Assembly (NCBI GenBank): GCA_030272155.1
Contig: CP126203.1
Location: 2,976,001-3,040,000, forward strand
From: Tetradesmus obliquus
Taxonomy: Eukaryota > Chlorophyta > Chlorophyceae > Sphaeropleales > Scenedesmaceae
Reading direction: 5' to 3'
Length of the DNA stretch: 64,000 nt
Below the pieces are notes generated by a model, which saw nothing but the letters and a program-made list of their open reading frames with translations, did not search any database and had not been told where the DNA came from. Shown in pieces: positions 53,244 through 62,467 of this stretch (positions are counted from its first letter, which is position 1; every line of letters starts with the position of its first letter). The position numbers were made by a program, and so were the translations under genes.

Positions 53244-55499
53244 AGACCACGGCGCCAGCCTAGAAGCTGCTGACAAGATGCGGCTGTTCAGGGCCTACAT
53301 TGCCACACACCCGCTGCTTTTGATGTTACCTTTTTGTTGCCTCCACTGCTGCTGCTGCTGCAGACCACGGCGCCAGCCTAGAAGCCGCTGACAAGATGCG
53401 GCTGTTCATGGCCTACATCGCAACACACCCCGAGAAGCTGGACCCTGTGAAGCGGCAGCAGTGGCAGAAGCTGGCTCGGCTGGATGACCAGGACATGGCT
53501 GCAGTCTGCAACCTGGCGTTCCTGAACGTGGCGGTGATGAAGCAGCCAGGAGCGCAGGTAAGCACATGCTAAATGACTCCGAAATTTCCATGTTACCAGG
53601 TTGATAGCGTTTGATGAATTGCACACGTGTGAATCTGTGGGTAGCAGTGTGGTGGGTGAGTGCGCATTTAGATCTGGCAGTTGGTGAAGTTGAGGATGGG
53701 TTTTGGTTTAATCCCGAGAAGCTGAACCCTGTGAAGCGGCATCAGTGGCAGAAGCTGGCCCGGCTCGATGACCAGGACATGGCTGCTGTGTGCAACCTGG
53801 CATTCCTAAACGTGGCGGTGATGAAGCAGCCGGGAGCACAGGTAACGGTGTGTTGGGGTGTTGCATAGAAGAGCGTGCGCTTTCAAGCTTGCTGGCATGT
53901 AGGGTCGGTAAGCAGGTAAGCACAGTTTGCTGTTGGTTTTGAAGATGCAGACAAGTGAATCCGTGGGTAGCAGTGTGGTGTGTGAGTGTGCAGTGTGGAA
54001 TTGGTGGTTCCACCCCAGTTTGCTGCTTTTAGGATGGGCAGGATCTCAAAGATGCGCTTGCTGGTGCTGCTGCAGCCCAAGGGCCTGTTGTTTGGCCTCA
54101 CAAACAGCAGGACTAAAAGCACTGCTGGAAACAGTATCACATCATGTGCTGATGCCGCTGATGCCACTGCTGCTGCCACTGCTGCTGCTGCTGCTGCTGC
54201 TGCAGCCCAAGGGCCTTTCATTTGGCCTCAAGCCGAAGAAAGCCAAGAAGACGTACCGGCGGCGCGAGGGCGCAGCAGGCCAGGAGCAGTACGCGCTGGC
54301 GCGTTTCGACCCGGTGCTGCTGGACGTGTGTGAGGAGGCGCTGGGCAACAAGCTCAGCCAGGATGAGTACCCTTACGTGAGGTGAGCAGGGGGACTTGTA
54401 AGACACTTGGCATATGATGCAGCAGCTTCCCTTTTGGATTGTACTCGTGTGTTGGGGTGGAGTGCAGGGCTGTATTGTTTAGGGCCTCAAGCTGTGAATA
54501 AAGAGCAGTACGCGCTGGCGCGCTTCGACCCGGTGGTGCTGGATGTGTGCAAGGAGGCGCTGAGCAACAAGCTGAGCGCTGACGAGTACCCTTGCATGAG
54601 GTGAGCAGGGGGCGCTCCCAACAATGGCTGCTGGTGTTGACATGGAGTTTTCAGGATTTTTTTAGCATGTGAAGCAGATGGAAGTAGTTGAACGAAGTGG
54701 GTGTGGGAAGTGACTTGTACGCATGTGTGGCCTGATGTGGGCGCACCTACATGGGCGGCTGATTCACATGCACAGCACCCTTGTGCATCTGAACTCGGGC
54801 AGTAGTATGTCATGTTGCTGCTGATAGCTGCTGATTGAACCGAAAACTATCATCTACGTGTGCAGCTCCTGTGGGGCGCGGGGCTGTTGGCGATGCTGCT
54901 AATGGTAACACGACGATGATGATGATCTACTTGTGCCGCAGGGCGCCTGCTGATGGTGCACCCGAGGAGTTCGAAGCAACACGCATCGCGTCAGCACGTG
55001 CCAACCGCTCTGCGATCAGCTGGGCGCGCAAGGACAACGCCAGCACCACATCTCCGGGCTCCACCACAGCAGGCAGCATCAGCAGCATGCTGCAGGTGAG
55101 ACTAGAAAAATAAGAGCAGAAGGAGCAGCAAATCTGAACATCTGAGGTCAAGCAGCCATGGTGGCGGGGGTCAGCCTTCTGCGATGTGATTGCGCATCAT
55201 GTTGCATTGTTGCTGCTACTGCACTGTAAATTGTAATTCCTGCAACTCTGTTCACTATTCTGCTGCAGGGTCTGGGGCTAGGTGGAGGCGCTGCTGCTGC
55301 TGCCAGTGGCAGTGGTGCCAGCGGCGGCCGGCGGCTGATCGTGTTTGTTATTGGGGGCGTTACAAGGAGCGAGATGCGTGCGGTGCACGAGCTGAGCAAG
55401 AGGAGTGGCAGGGATGTGCTGCTGGGCAGTACTGCGGTGCTGAAGCCTGGGGGCTTCCTGTCGCAGCTGCGCAGCATGGGCAGCACGAGCGCGCAGTAA
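35314..55499 (+). CDS. SEC1: Sec1/Munc18 (SEC1/KEULE-type) syntaxin-binding protein
   Basis: About 620 residues. Exons: possibly 35314-35317 (ATG plus one base), then 35827-35981, 36553-36749, 37945-38045, 38191-38389, 39809-39978, 51409-51512, 52054-52131, 52479-52700, 53364-53557, 54206-54381, 54942-55095 and 55269-55499. The family clamps syntaxin/SNARE bundles in vesicle fusion at the plasma membrane. Signatures in order: [117 protein letters not shown], and the C-terminal [14 protein letters not shown]...LGST. Similarity to plant KEULE is strong over the whole length, and reading frame continues across all internal junctions. The 11.4-kb intron 39,979-51,408 hosts mobile DNA and tRNA genes. 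At least nine of its exons have partial copies next to them. Only the first exon is speculative. Confidence 0.93.
36129..36305 (+). repeat. Partial copies of Sec1 exon ending DILDAG with donor
   Basis: About 36,129-36,180 repeats the exon end and donor of 35,946-35,990. A shorter third copy (GCAGGTGAGCTACCGCAGCA) lies at about 36,277-36,302. Confidence 0.85.
36660..37490 (+). repeat. 251-bp tandem repeat carrying a Sec1 exon 3' half
   Basis: The 3' half of exon 36553-36749 ([20 protein letters not shown] region) with donor and following intron is repeated with a 251-bp period: copies end at about 37,000 and 37,251, and a shorter diverged copy lies at 37,438-37,490. The 251-bp units are nearly identical, so the expansion is recent. 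Confidence 0.95.
37820..37900 (+). repeat. Upstream partial copy of Sec1 exon VLLPLLK
   Basis: Acceptor-like context plus the start of exon 37945-38045 (VLLPLLKS) is present about 120 bp upstream, then diverges. Confidence 0.85.
38493..38772 (+). repeat. Partial copies of Sec1 exon ending LLAQKLAQR
   Basis: Positions 38,493-38,640 repeat the 3' two thirds of exon 38191-38389 with its donor. A short third copy (CAAAAGCTGGCACAACCGGT) lies at about 38,750-38,769. Confidence 0.92.
38907..39808 (+). repeat. Five decoy copies of one Sec1 exon start, each with acceptor and CTG tract
   Basis: Exon starts with splice acceptors occur at 38,907, 39,033, 39,227, 39,397 and 39,597; the intact exon is at 39,809. 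Each decoy has about 68 nt of exon ([15 protein letters not shown]...), runs into a (CTG)n tract of 5 to about 30 units exactly where the real exon reads CTGCTGGTGCTG, then into a shared intron segment ending TTTCCGCTGCAG. Intervals are 126, 194, 170, 200 and 212 bp, varying mainly with CTG number. A more diverged relative starts near 38,775. Confidence 0.97.
40101..40216 (+). repeat. Downstream partial copy of the same Sec1 exon's 3' part
   Basis: Repeats the [13 protein letters not shown]... to donor part of exon 39809-39978, about 120 bp downstream and nearly identical. It begins at the same CTGCTGGTGCTG point at which the upstream copies break off. Confidence 0.95.
40232..40686. repeat. 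Dispersed repeat R, copy 1
   Basis: About 450 bp, some 97% identical by eye to 49,979-50,427. It starts with the motif GGTCTGTTACAGGGGTGGGC shared with shorter units nearby. It has no coding sequence. Its right edge is where the LINE begins. Family unknown. Confidence 0.85.
40690..44740 (-). mobile_element. LINE (APE-type non-LTR retrotransposon), 5'-truncated, nearly intact polymerase
   Basis: Read on the minus strand. The 5' part shows the end of an apurinic-type endonuclease (ARLDRAYVG..., [13 protein letters not shown]), then a linker, then a reverse transcriptase: [69 protein letters not shown] and the catalytic FADD box. A zf-RVT-like knuckle ([18 protein letters not shown]) and a Gln-rich tail follow, ending at about 40,800. 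The frame shifts once near 43,565, and one in-frame TAG interrupts at 41,528-41,526; otherwise it is open over 3.7 kb, so it is a young copy. The N-terminal endonuclease half is missing; the truncated edge lies next to a tRNA gene. Exact subfamily not determined. Confidence 0.9.
44742..44821 (+). tRNA. tRNA-Leu(CAG)
   Basis: Full cloverleaf by eye: acceptor GACGAGG pairs with CCTCGTC (seven pairs) with discriminator A. The D-arm has GGCCGAGCGGTCTAAGGC, the anticodon stem is CACGG/CCGTG around loop TTCAGGT (anticodon CAG), there is a long class II variable arm, and the T-arm is GTGGGTTCGAACCCCAC. No intron. It decodes CUG. It lies inside the 11.4-kb Sec1 intron on the same strand, directly beside the truncated 5' end of the LINE. 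Confidence 0.95.
44822..45060. other. Intron stretch between tRNA and repeat units
   Basis: Unremarkable intronic DNA; nothing recognised beyond short CAG runs. Confidence 0.4.
45065..45925. repeat. Cluster of related short repeat units (three copies)
   Basis: Units at about 45,065-45,200, 45,202-45,385 and 45,775-45,925 share the order GGTCTGTTACAG-like start (absent in the third), GAGGGGTTACACGGTGTG, GGCTGTCACTC and an end like CCCCAGAAA. Units 1 and 3 are about 95% alike; unit 2 resembles the copy at 50,437-50,625. They may be MITE- or solo-terminus-like, but no terminal inverted repeat was found. Confidence 0.65.
45980..46850. repeat. Left direct repeat of the LTR-like element
   Basis: Near-identical to 49,098-49,970. 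It contains an AT-rich TATA-like stretch (TATAGCATATATATGTATAT) about 220 bp in and is bounded by GA-rich runs. Confidence 0.9.
49098..49970. repeat. Right direct repeat of the LTR-like element
   Basis: Near-identical to 45,980-46,850. It ends in a longer (GA)n run directly against repeat R copy 2. Confidence 0.9.
49979..50427. repeat. Dispersed repeat R, copy 2
   Basis: About 450-bp partner of 40,232-40,686 in the same orientation. The two bracket nearly the whole mobile cluster in the Sec1 intron. It is followed by (GA)n and another unit with the same GGTCTGTTACAGGGGTGGGC start. Confidence 0.85.
50437..50625. repeat. Short repeat unit, copy 4
   Basis: Shares with 45,202-45,385 the start motif, GGTTACACGGTGTGCACAGG, CAACTACGTTGCAACG and the end near CATATGGCC. 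Confidence 0.75.
50833..50916 (+). tRNA. tRNA-Ser(GCT)-like gene
   Basis: Acceptor GCAGTGA pairs with TCGCTGC (one G-T), with discriminator G. The D-arm is GGCCGAGTAGTTAAGGTGCC, the anticodon arm CCAGG-CTGCTAA-CTTGG (anticodon GCT), with a class II variable arm GGG...CCC and a T-stem GGGAG/CTCCC. The T-loop is only six nt (TTCGAC), one short of normal, so this may be a degenerate gene or a tRNA-derived SINE head rather than a working tRNA. It lies in the same Sec1 intron as the tRNA-Leu. Confidence 0.6.
51169..51408 (+). repeat. Two upstream partial copies of Sec1 exon [11 protein letters not shown]
   Basis: Acceptor plus exon start occurs at 51,169 and 51,297; the intact exon starts at 51,409. 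Each copy has about 70 nt of exon ([10 protein letters not shown] region), then a shared TGTGTCAC-rich intron segment and a new acceptor. Confidence 0.94.
52347..52390 (+). repeat. Upstream partial copy of Sec1 exon [13 protein letters not shown]
   Basis: CAGCAGGCGCAGCTG and the following 25 nt up to GTGTCCACGGGC match the start of exon 52479-52700, about 130 bp upstream. Confidence 0.8.
52884..52975 (+). repeat. Downstream partial copy of Sec1 exon ending DLIKFLSG
   Basis: Repeats the 3' 80 nt of exon 52479-52700 ([18 protein letters not shown] region) and its donor. Confidence 0.93.
53060..53363 (+). repeat. Two upstream partial copies of Sec1 exon [11 protein letters not shown], between CTG tracts
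   Basis: The exon start (CTGCAG|ACCATGGCGCCAGCCT) occurs at about 53,112 and 53,246 before the intact one at 53,364. Each copy is immediately preceded by a (CTG)n run and ends near CCGCTGCTTTTGATGTT. Confidence 0.94.
53717..53850 (+). repeat. Downstream partial copy of Sec1 exon ending [10 protein letters not shown]
   Basis: Repeats the 3' 125 nt of exon 53364-53557, including donor (GCACAG|GTAACG); high identity. Confidence 0.94.
54060..54205 (+). repeat. Upstream partial copy of Sec1 exon PKGLSFGL
   Basis: CTGCTGCAG|CCCAAGGGCCTG at 54,076 repeats the start of exon 54206-54381, then diverges after about 25 nt; both are preceded by CTG runs. Confidence 0.88.
54497..54610 (+). repeat. Downstream partial copy of Sec1 exon ending DEYPYVR
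   Basis: Repeats the 3' 100 nt of exon 54206-54381 ([11 protein letters not shown]... region) and its donor AGGTGAGCAGGGGG. Confidence 0.94.
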
Positions 55500-56125
55500 T
55501 GACTGGTGGTGTTTGTGCCTGTCTAGGCTGTGGTGGAGCTGTGGCTGTGTTGCAAGTGCGTTGTTTGGCCTAAATGTGTCCTGGGTGTTTGTTTCAAACT
55601 GAGCCATGCTGTGTTTGTCTCCTGTGCGCCAGATTGTAGTGTGATGCGTGGCTGCACAGCAAGGGCTGAGCTGAGCTGCCCAGCATCTATGCCAAGGCAC
55701 GAGCAGCATGTTTCTGGAGATAGTACTGGTTTGCAGGATTCCCACGTCGTTTTCAGCTTTGTGACCCCTTCGAGCTCAAGATGACGTGTCAGCTGAAGTT
55801 GGTTGTACGACTGCAATGTCAAGCACATGCTGCAGCAAGGATCCATCGCAGATGCTCGTGGCAGTACCAGCTAGGGTTGTTGTCTGCCACGCCAGGCAAG
55901 TTACTGCAAAGCTTTCGGCAGCCAAGGCCACATCAAACAGCTGCGCTTTCTATTCGCCTGTAGTTTTAACCAAAAAGACGAAAGAGCACCGTGTCTGCCT
56001 GCTGAACCGAACAGAACTGAGTCGCAGGTCGAGCAGAAGAGCACCGAACTGTAACCTGGCATAGCTAATGATCTCAGGATGTCGAGGTCTCTGCGGATCA
56101 TCTGCCAGCAGAGACGTCAAATGCC
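55500..56125. other. Intergenic between Sec1 and helicase genes
   Basis: Sec1 3' flank and presumed helicase 5' flank. A TGTAA at 56,050-56,054 could be the Sec1 poly(A) signal. No other gene is supported. Confidence 0.5.
56050..56054 (+). terminator. Candidate poly(A) signal TGTAA for Sec1
   Basis: First plus-strand TGTAA after the Sec1 stop (551 nt downstream). Motif and position only. Confidence 0.3.
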
Positions 56126-56816
56126 ATGCCAGGGGGTGAGGCAGGGAACAGCAGTAGCAGCAGCACCTGCACTCACCAGTTGATGTTGCAATCGTCAGAA
56201 CAGCATTCAGAACTGCAAACAGAGACACATCAACAGTGTTTCAAGCACAATGGCATCCGAAGTCGCAGGCTGTCAGCAATATGGGCCTGGTGTGCTTCTC
56301 CCGTTGTTGACATAGTGGTCCGTGGTCGTTACACGTACTGCAACTGCTCTTGCAGGCAAGGCAGGAGAGGTGTGAGGCCAGGCAGCAGCAGCAGCAGCAG
56401 CAGCAAGCAGCAGGGTCGCAAAGGCGGCAGTGGCGGGCCTGCAGGAGGCCTTGCAGCTGTGCCCAAGATGTCAGCAGCAGCAAAGGCAGCAGCAAAGAGA
56501 GCAAACATGTGAGCAACAAAAGCACACAGACTTGAAAGAGGCACAGGCTTGATACCACTGCAGAGCATCCATGCATTGGTGTCTGTCGGGTTCTGCAGTG
56601 GAGCGCTCAGGAGTATGCTTGCACTGCACTGTGGTCTGCAATCAGTGCTTACCTGGACCACTTGTGCAGAGGCCAGCTATCAGGTACATGACAAGCATAA
56701 TGCCGCTTGCTAGCTGAGGTCAGGCTTGTTGTATGCTGACTTTTGTGCTTTGGTTGCGTTTGCAGGTTCTCACAGCAGCGCTTTGAGCGGGCCATGGTCG
56801 GCACACTCGAAGCGCC

Positions 56817-56847
<31 letters not shown>

Positions 56848-59800
56848 TGGCGGCAACGGCTAAGCCGTGCAGCTGCAGCAAGCGGTGATGATGAGGATGA
56901 CAAAGACACAGATGGCGCAGGTCAAGCGGATAGCAGCAGCAGCATTGACAGGCAGCTCCTGCAGCAGCCGTACCTGCAAACAGTTGTGCAGCACTTGCGG
57001 CAGACAGGTGCACTGGGCCCAGCAGCAGGAGGAGCAGCAGCGGCAGCAGCAGCAGGTGATGCAGGCAACAGCAGCAGCAGCAGTGGCGGCAGGGGCCGTG
57101 GCGCTAAGCGCGGCGCTGCGAGGTCACTGCTTGAAGCCCATTCAGCAGTGTTTCAGGCAGCACTGGACTTGGAGCTGCAGGAAGAGTGGGGCGAAGCAGA
57201 GCAGCGGCTGCAGGTGAGCATGTATCAATAGCAAAAGTTGTGTTGAAAAGGTTGTATGACTTGCAGCATGCTGCTGCTGGTGGGCTTGGAGCTGCAGGAG
57301 CAGTGGGGCAAAGCAGAGCAGCGGTTATAGCATGTATCAACTGTCATATTGGAAGGAGGGAATTGACGCATAGCTTGTATCCGTGCTAAACATCTGCACA
57401 AACAATGCATGTGTACCTGCCAAACAACAACGCACCTGCTGCCTCTTCATGCTTTTGCAGTCGTGGCCTGTGTCCCGCCTGTCTTTGGAGGGTGTTGCGC
57501 TGTTTGGGCTTGCAGCAGCACCTGCTGGCGGCATGTACAGGGACGTACTGCTCAAGTTCTTCCTGCCTAACAGGGCGCTGCCTTTCCACAGCTTCTCTCA
57601 GGTGCGAGCGGGGTCTTAACATCTGCTTAATGATCAACTAGTTTTGTATTGCTCATGGATGTGTAGTTGTGTGATGAGTGTGGCAGCAGCAACACCACAA
57701 GCACAAGACACAGCACCACGCGTGTGGTACATGCTGTGTGCGCTGGACGCCTTTCAACGTGAGCATCTGCTGTTTGATCAATGCGCAACCACGTGCTGAT
57801 CAAATTCTTTCTGCCTAACCGGGCGCTGCCTTTCCACAGCTTCTCACAGGTGCGAACGGGGCTGTAGCAACAGCACTCATGATGGCCATTGCATGCTGCT
57901 GATGTGGTACCTGGGTGTCTCACGGGTGTGCCGTTGTACGATGGTGGTGGCAGCAGCAGCGCCGTCAGCACCACACACAGGTGCCAGCCTGTCACATTTT
58001 GTGTTACACTGAACGTATCCCTTGCGTGGACATCCGCTCTGTATGAACAGTGTGCACCCTAGAAACTGCAGCCCAGCCTTTGCAAATGCTAACACACTCA
58101 GCTGATGTCATGCCGCTGCCCGCCTACACACCATGTTTCAGGGTGACATCCTTTTAGTCAGCCAAGGAGATCCCTTAGAAGACTCCCACGAGTCCGTAGT
58201 CGTCGACTTCAGCAGCAGATGGATCCGGCTCGCCCTCAACCCCACTGCAGCAGCAGCAGTGTCCGCAGCGGGCCGCGGCGCAGCCTGGCGGCTCGATCTC
58301 TTTGCCAACACTGTGTCACATGAGCGATGCAGCGAGGCGCTGAAGCGGTTTGCGGCTGGTGCCGGCGGGCAGGGCGATGCAGCTGCTGCTGGTGGGCTGG
58401 CGGGGCAGCAGGTGACGCAGCAGCAGGAGGCGCTGTGGAGGGTGCTGGCTGGAGTGATACCACCAGGTGTGTGTTGGCTGGTTTGATTGATTTGGGTTTT
58501 GGTACTGTGGATGCACCGCGGCGGGCCGCGGCGCAGTGTGGCGGCTTGATCTCTTTGCCAACACTGTATCACATGAGCGCTGCAGCGAGGCGCTGAAGCG
58601 CTTTGCGGCTGGTGCGGGTGGTGGGCAGGCTGATGCAGCTGCTGGTGGGATGGCGCGGCAGACGGTGACGCAGCAGCAGGAGGCGCTGTGGAGGGTGCTG
58701 GCTGGAGTGATACAACCAGGTGGGTGTTTGCTGGTTTGCTGTTGGAATTGGGTTAATACTGGAGATCTGCACTGATAAGCAGGCACATGTGGTACAGTTG
58801 GTGTCAGGGTGGCATCTTGATCTCTTTGCCAACACTGTGTCCCATGAGCGATGCAGCGAGGCGCTGAAGCGGTTTGCGGCTGGTGCGGGTGGCGGGCAGG
58901 CTGATGCAGCTGCTGCTGGTGGGATGGCGGGGCAGCACGTGACGCAGCAGCAGGAGGCGCTGTGGAGGGTGCTGGCTGGAGTGATACCACCAGGTGTGTG
59001 CTGGTGTGCTTGATTTTGGAGTTGTTTCTACTGGGGGTTTGCACAGGATAGAACAGTGATAGGCAGGCGCATGTGGTGAAGTCGGTGGCCTGAGCACCGG
59101 CTGCGAGTTCACATGGTTAACAATGTCTTTAGGGCTTGGCAAGCGGCGCACCAAACAGGGTCTGGCCGTTGCAGTACCACATCAGCACAACTCGATGATC
59201 CATATCACGTGTTTCTTGGGTTGTTGCCTGCCACTGTTTGCACGTTGCTACTGCTGCTGTTTTGATGCTGGTGCCGACCTGCAGGCCAGACCCTAGCTGC
59301 TGCTGCTGCTCAAACCCCACCCTGGATCAGGTCCCCGCAGGGCCGTGCCAGGCTGGCAGCTACGTGCTCACGCGGCTGCTGCTGCTGCTGCTGCCGACCT
59401 GCAGGCCAGACCCTAGCTGTTGCTGCTGCTGCTCAAACCCCGCCATGGATCAGGTCCCCTCAGGCCCATGACAGGCTGGCGACACGTGCTCACCGTGGCG
59501 CTGCTGCTGCTGCTGCTGTTGCTGCTGACTCACAGGCCAAACCCTAGCTGCTGCTGCTGCCCAAACCCCGCCATGGATCCGGTCCCCTCAAGGCCGTGAC
59601 AGGCTGGCAAGCACGCGAGCTCGCGTGAAGTCACTGGTGGCTGCTGGCCGCATCAACCAGAGCCAAGCCAAGGCAGTTGAGGCTGCACTGACACGCACAT
59701 GCACGCTGTGGCAGGGGCCGCCAGGGACAGGTAAGCCCTCCACTGCTGTTGCTGCTGCTGCTGCTTTTGCGTTAGCGCTGCTTGACAGGGAATTGGGGCC

Positions 59801-59887
59801 TCAAGTGCATCCTGCACGTGCTACTTGTGTTGCCCACGGCAGCTGTTTTTGATGGACCAGCAAGATTCTGGTTCTTTGGGTGAATGT

Positions 59888-59961
<74 letters not shown>

Positions 59962-62420
59962 CTGCTACAGGCAAGACCACCACCCTGCTGCACTTCTGTG
60001 AGGCTGCGCTGCGCCTGTTGGCGCCCTCAGGGGGTCAGATCCTGGCTGTTGCTGCTTCAAATGTGGCAGTGGACAATCTGGTGGCTGGGCTGCTGCAGCT
60101 GGGGGTGAAGGTGGTGAGGCTGGGGCAGCCAGTCAAGGTGAGCTGGCAGCAAGGCAGGACAGTGCACAATCTCAAGCTGTACAGCTTCTTTCAGCAGTAC
60201 ATTGGGGTGAGGCCAGAGCAGCCAGTAAAGATGAGGTGAATCCGGCAGTACAATGCTGTGCCTCAGGCAGTACAGCTTCCTGCATGCAGTACATTCTGGT
60301 GGGGCTGCAACAGCCAGAGAAGGCCAGCTGTCATTTATTTTGTCCTGCAGTGGTTCGGGCAGTACAATTGCCTTTTGGCAGAGAGTGCAGTGTAATCCGC
60401 GCGATGCAAATGCTGCAACAGCTAGTATGAAGCAACCCCGCTGTTCTGCTGCCATGCTTGGGCCAAGCAGGTGCTAGCGTGTATCTTACATACATCTTGT
60501 GAGGGCAGGTCAGTGCCGGGCCTCAGCCCTGGGGTCTTCCTAGTATGCACCCTCCTTGCCGTGCTGTCGTTGTTCACACTGTGTTGCAGGTGGCTCCCGC
60601 GCTGCGTTCAGTGACCCTGGAAGTGTTGGCAGCTGCCACACCTGCAGGGCAGGAGGCAGCTAGGCTGCGGCAGCAGCTGGTGGCGGCAGCAGCAGCAGCA
60701 GCAGCTGGCGCGCGCGGCAGCAGCAGCGGCAGCAGGCGTGCCAGCGGCGGCGGCGCCAAGCGCAGCAGCGGCAGCAGCAGCAGTGGCGGGCAGGGTCTGT
60801 GGGAGCAGATGCTGGCGCTTGAGGCAGCAGCAGCTGCTGAGGTGCTTGGCAGAGCACAGGTGGTTGCGGCCACGTGTGTAGGTGCAGGTGAGCTGCTTTG
60901 CATGTTTCATTTCGTTTATTTTGTACTGCTCCTGCTGGACAGCGGCTCTTTTCACAACTGCCGCTGTACGGGTCTACTGTTTGTGTTCGTGTGTGTGTAA
61001 CATGTAGCAAGGTGCATGAATACATGTGCACATGGGCGCTCGCTAATCGTTGAAGTAGAGAGCGTGCATACTGCCTGTGCTTGCACACACTTAAACATGC
61101 ATGTGTGCGCATTTGACACTTCTGTTTGCGCGTTTGTTTGAAGGTGTGGATGTCGGGGCACGTGGGGATGCTCGCATTTGTGTGTCTTCGTCTGTGTGTG
61201 GGCGTGGACAAGACAAGCGCGCGCACACATGTGCGTCCGTCTTGCCGTGCATGTGTACTTGGGCACGCTTATGTGCGGGCGCGCACATCGGTGCGCGTTT
61301 ATATGCGCGCGCGTGCGTGTGCGCGTCTATGCGCGTGTGCATGCATGTGCGTGTGGTGCGTACGTAGGCGAGAGCACAAAGTGCACACCGCATGTGCATG
61401 TGCGCGTGCCCACAGCATTGCGCGTGTGCGTGTGTATGCGCGAAACATACACACGATGATACACGCATGCACACGCACACATGCAGGCACATCCACGTGT
61501 GGGCGTAAGCACAATCATGCGCGTGCGTGCAGCACATGCGCGTGCGTGCAGCACATGCGCGTGCAGCACATGCGCGTGCGTGCAGCACATGCGCGTGCAG
61601 CACATGCGCGTGCGTGCAGCACATGCGCGTGCGTGCAGCACATGCGCGCACATGCACACGCTTGCAAGCGCCCAGGCACAGGCACACATACAATCAGCAA
61701 TCGTTCACACATGCCATGTGGCACATGCGCACCGTGCTTGCACACGCACGCACGTACGTATGCACATTTATATGCAAAAGCGCACGCATGTGTGCATGTT
61801 TGTGGATGTGGTCCGTGCATGAAGCAGTAAATGCATGCGCGCGCTTGCACATGCGGGTGTTTGCTGATGCTCCCATGTGCGTGCGTGCGAGTGTGCGGAT
61901 GCATGCGCGCGCATGTGCACGAATTACAGATTATACATGTAGGTGAGCTTGTGCGTGTTTGCTTATGCGTACAGTTGTGCAAACGGTCGCGTGTGCTTGC
62001 ATGCATGCGGGGGTGTGCGCGCGTGTGCATAGTGTTGCATCTGCGTGTGTGCATGTGCGCATATGCGCACACGCTTGTTTTTGCATGTGTGTGTATGTGC
62101 GTGCTTGTGTGAGCACGTCTTTGTGCTTACATGTGTAAATGTCTGTGTGCTTACATGTGTAAATGTCTGTGTGCTTACATGTGTAAATGTCTGCGCGCGC
62201 GTGCGTGCCTGCACTAGTGCGTGCCTACGTGCATGAATGCGTGCGTGCGTGTTTGCAGAAGCATACCGACGTGTGTGCTCATATGTGTGTGCGTGCCTGC
62301 GCGCATCTGCGTGCGTGCGCGTCTGCGTGTGTGCGCGTCTGCGTGCATGTGCGTGTGCGCGTCTGCGTGCATGTGCGTGCGCGCGTCTGCGTGGGTGCAT
62401 TTGTGTGCGTCAATACAGCC

Positions 62421-62467
<47 letters not shown>

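Noticed and set aside
60138-60239. Frame continuing past the helicase exon at 60,137 (SFFQQYIG...)
   Set aside because: A good donor at 60,138 and the next in-phase exon at 60,590 fit the family better; a related stretch near 60,262 suggests another partial copy rather than coding sequence.
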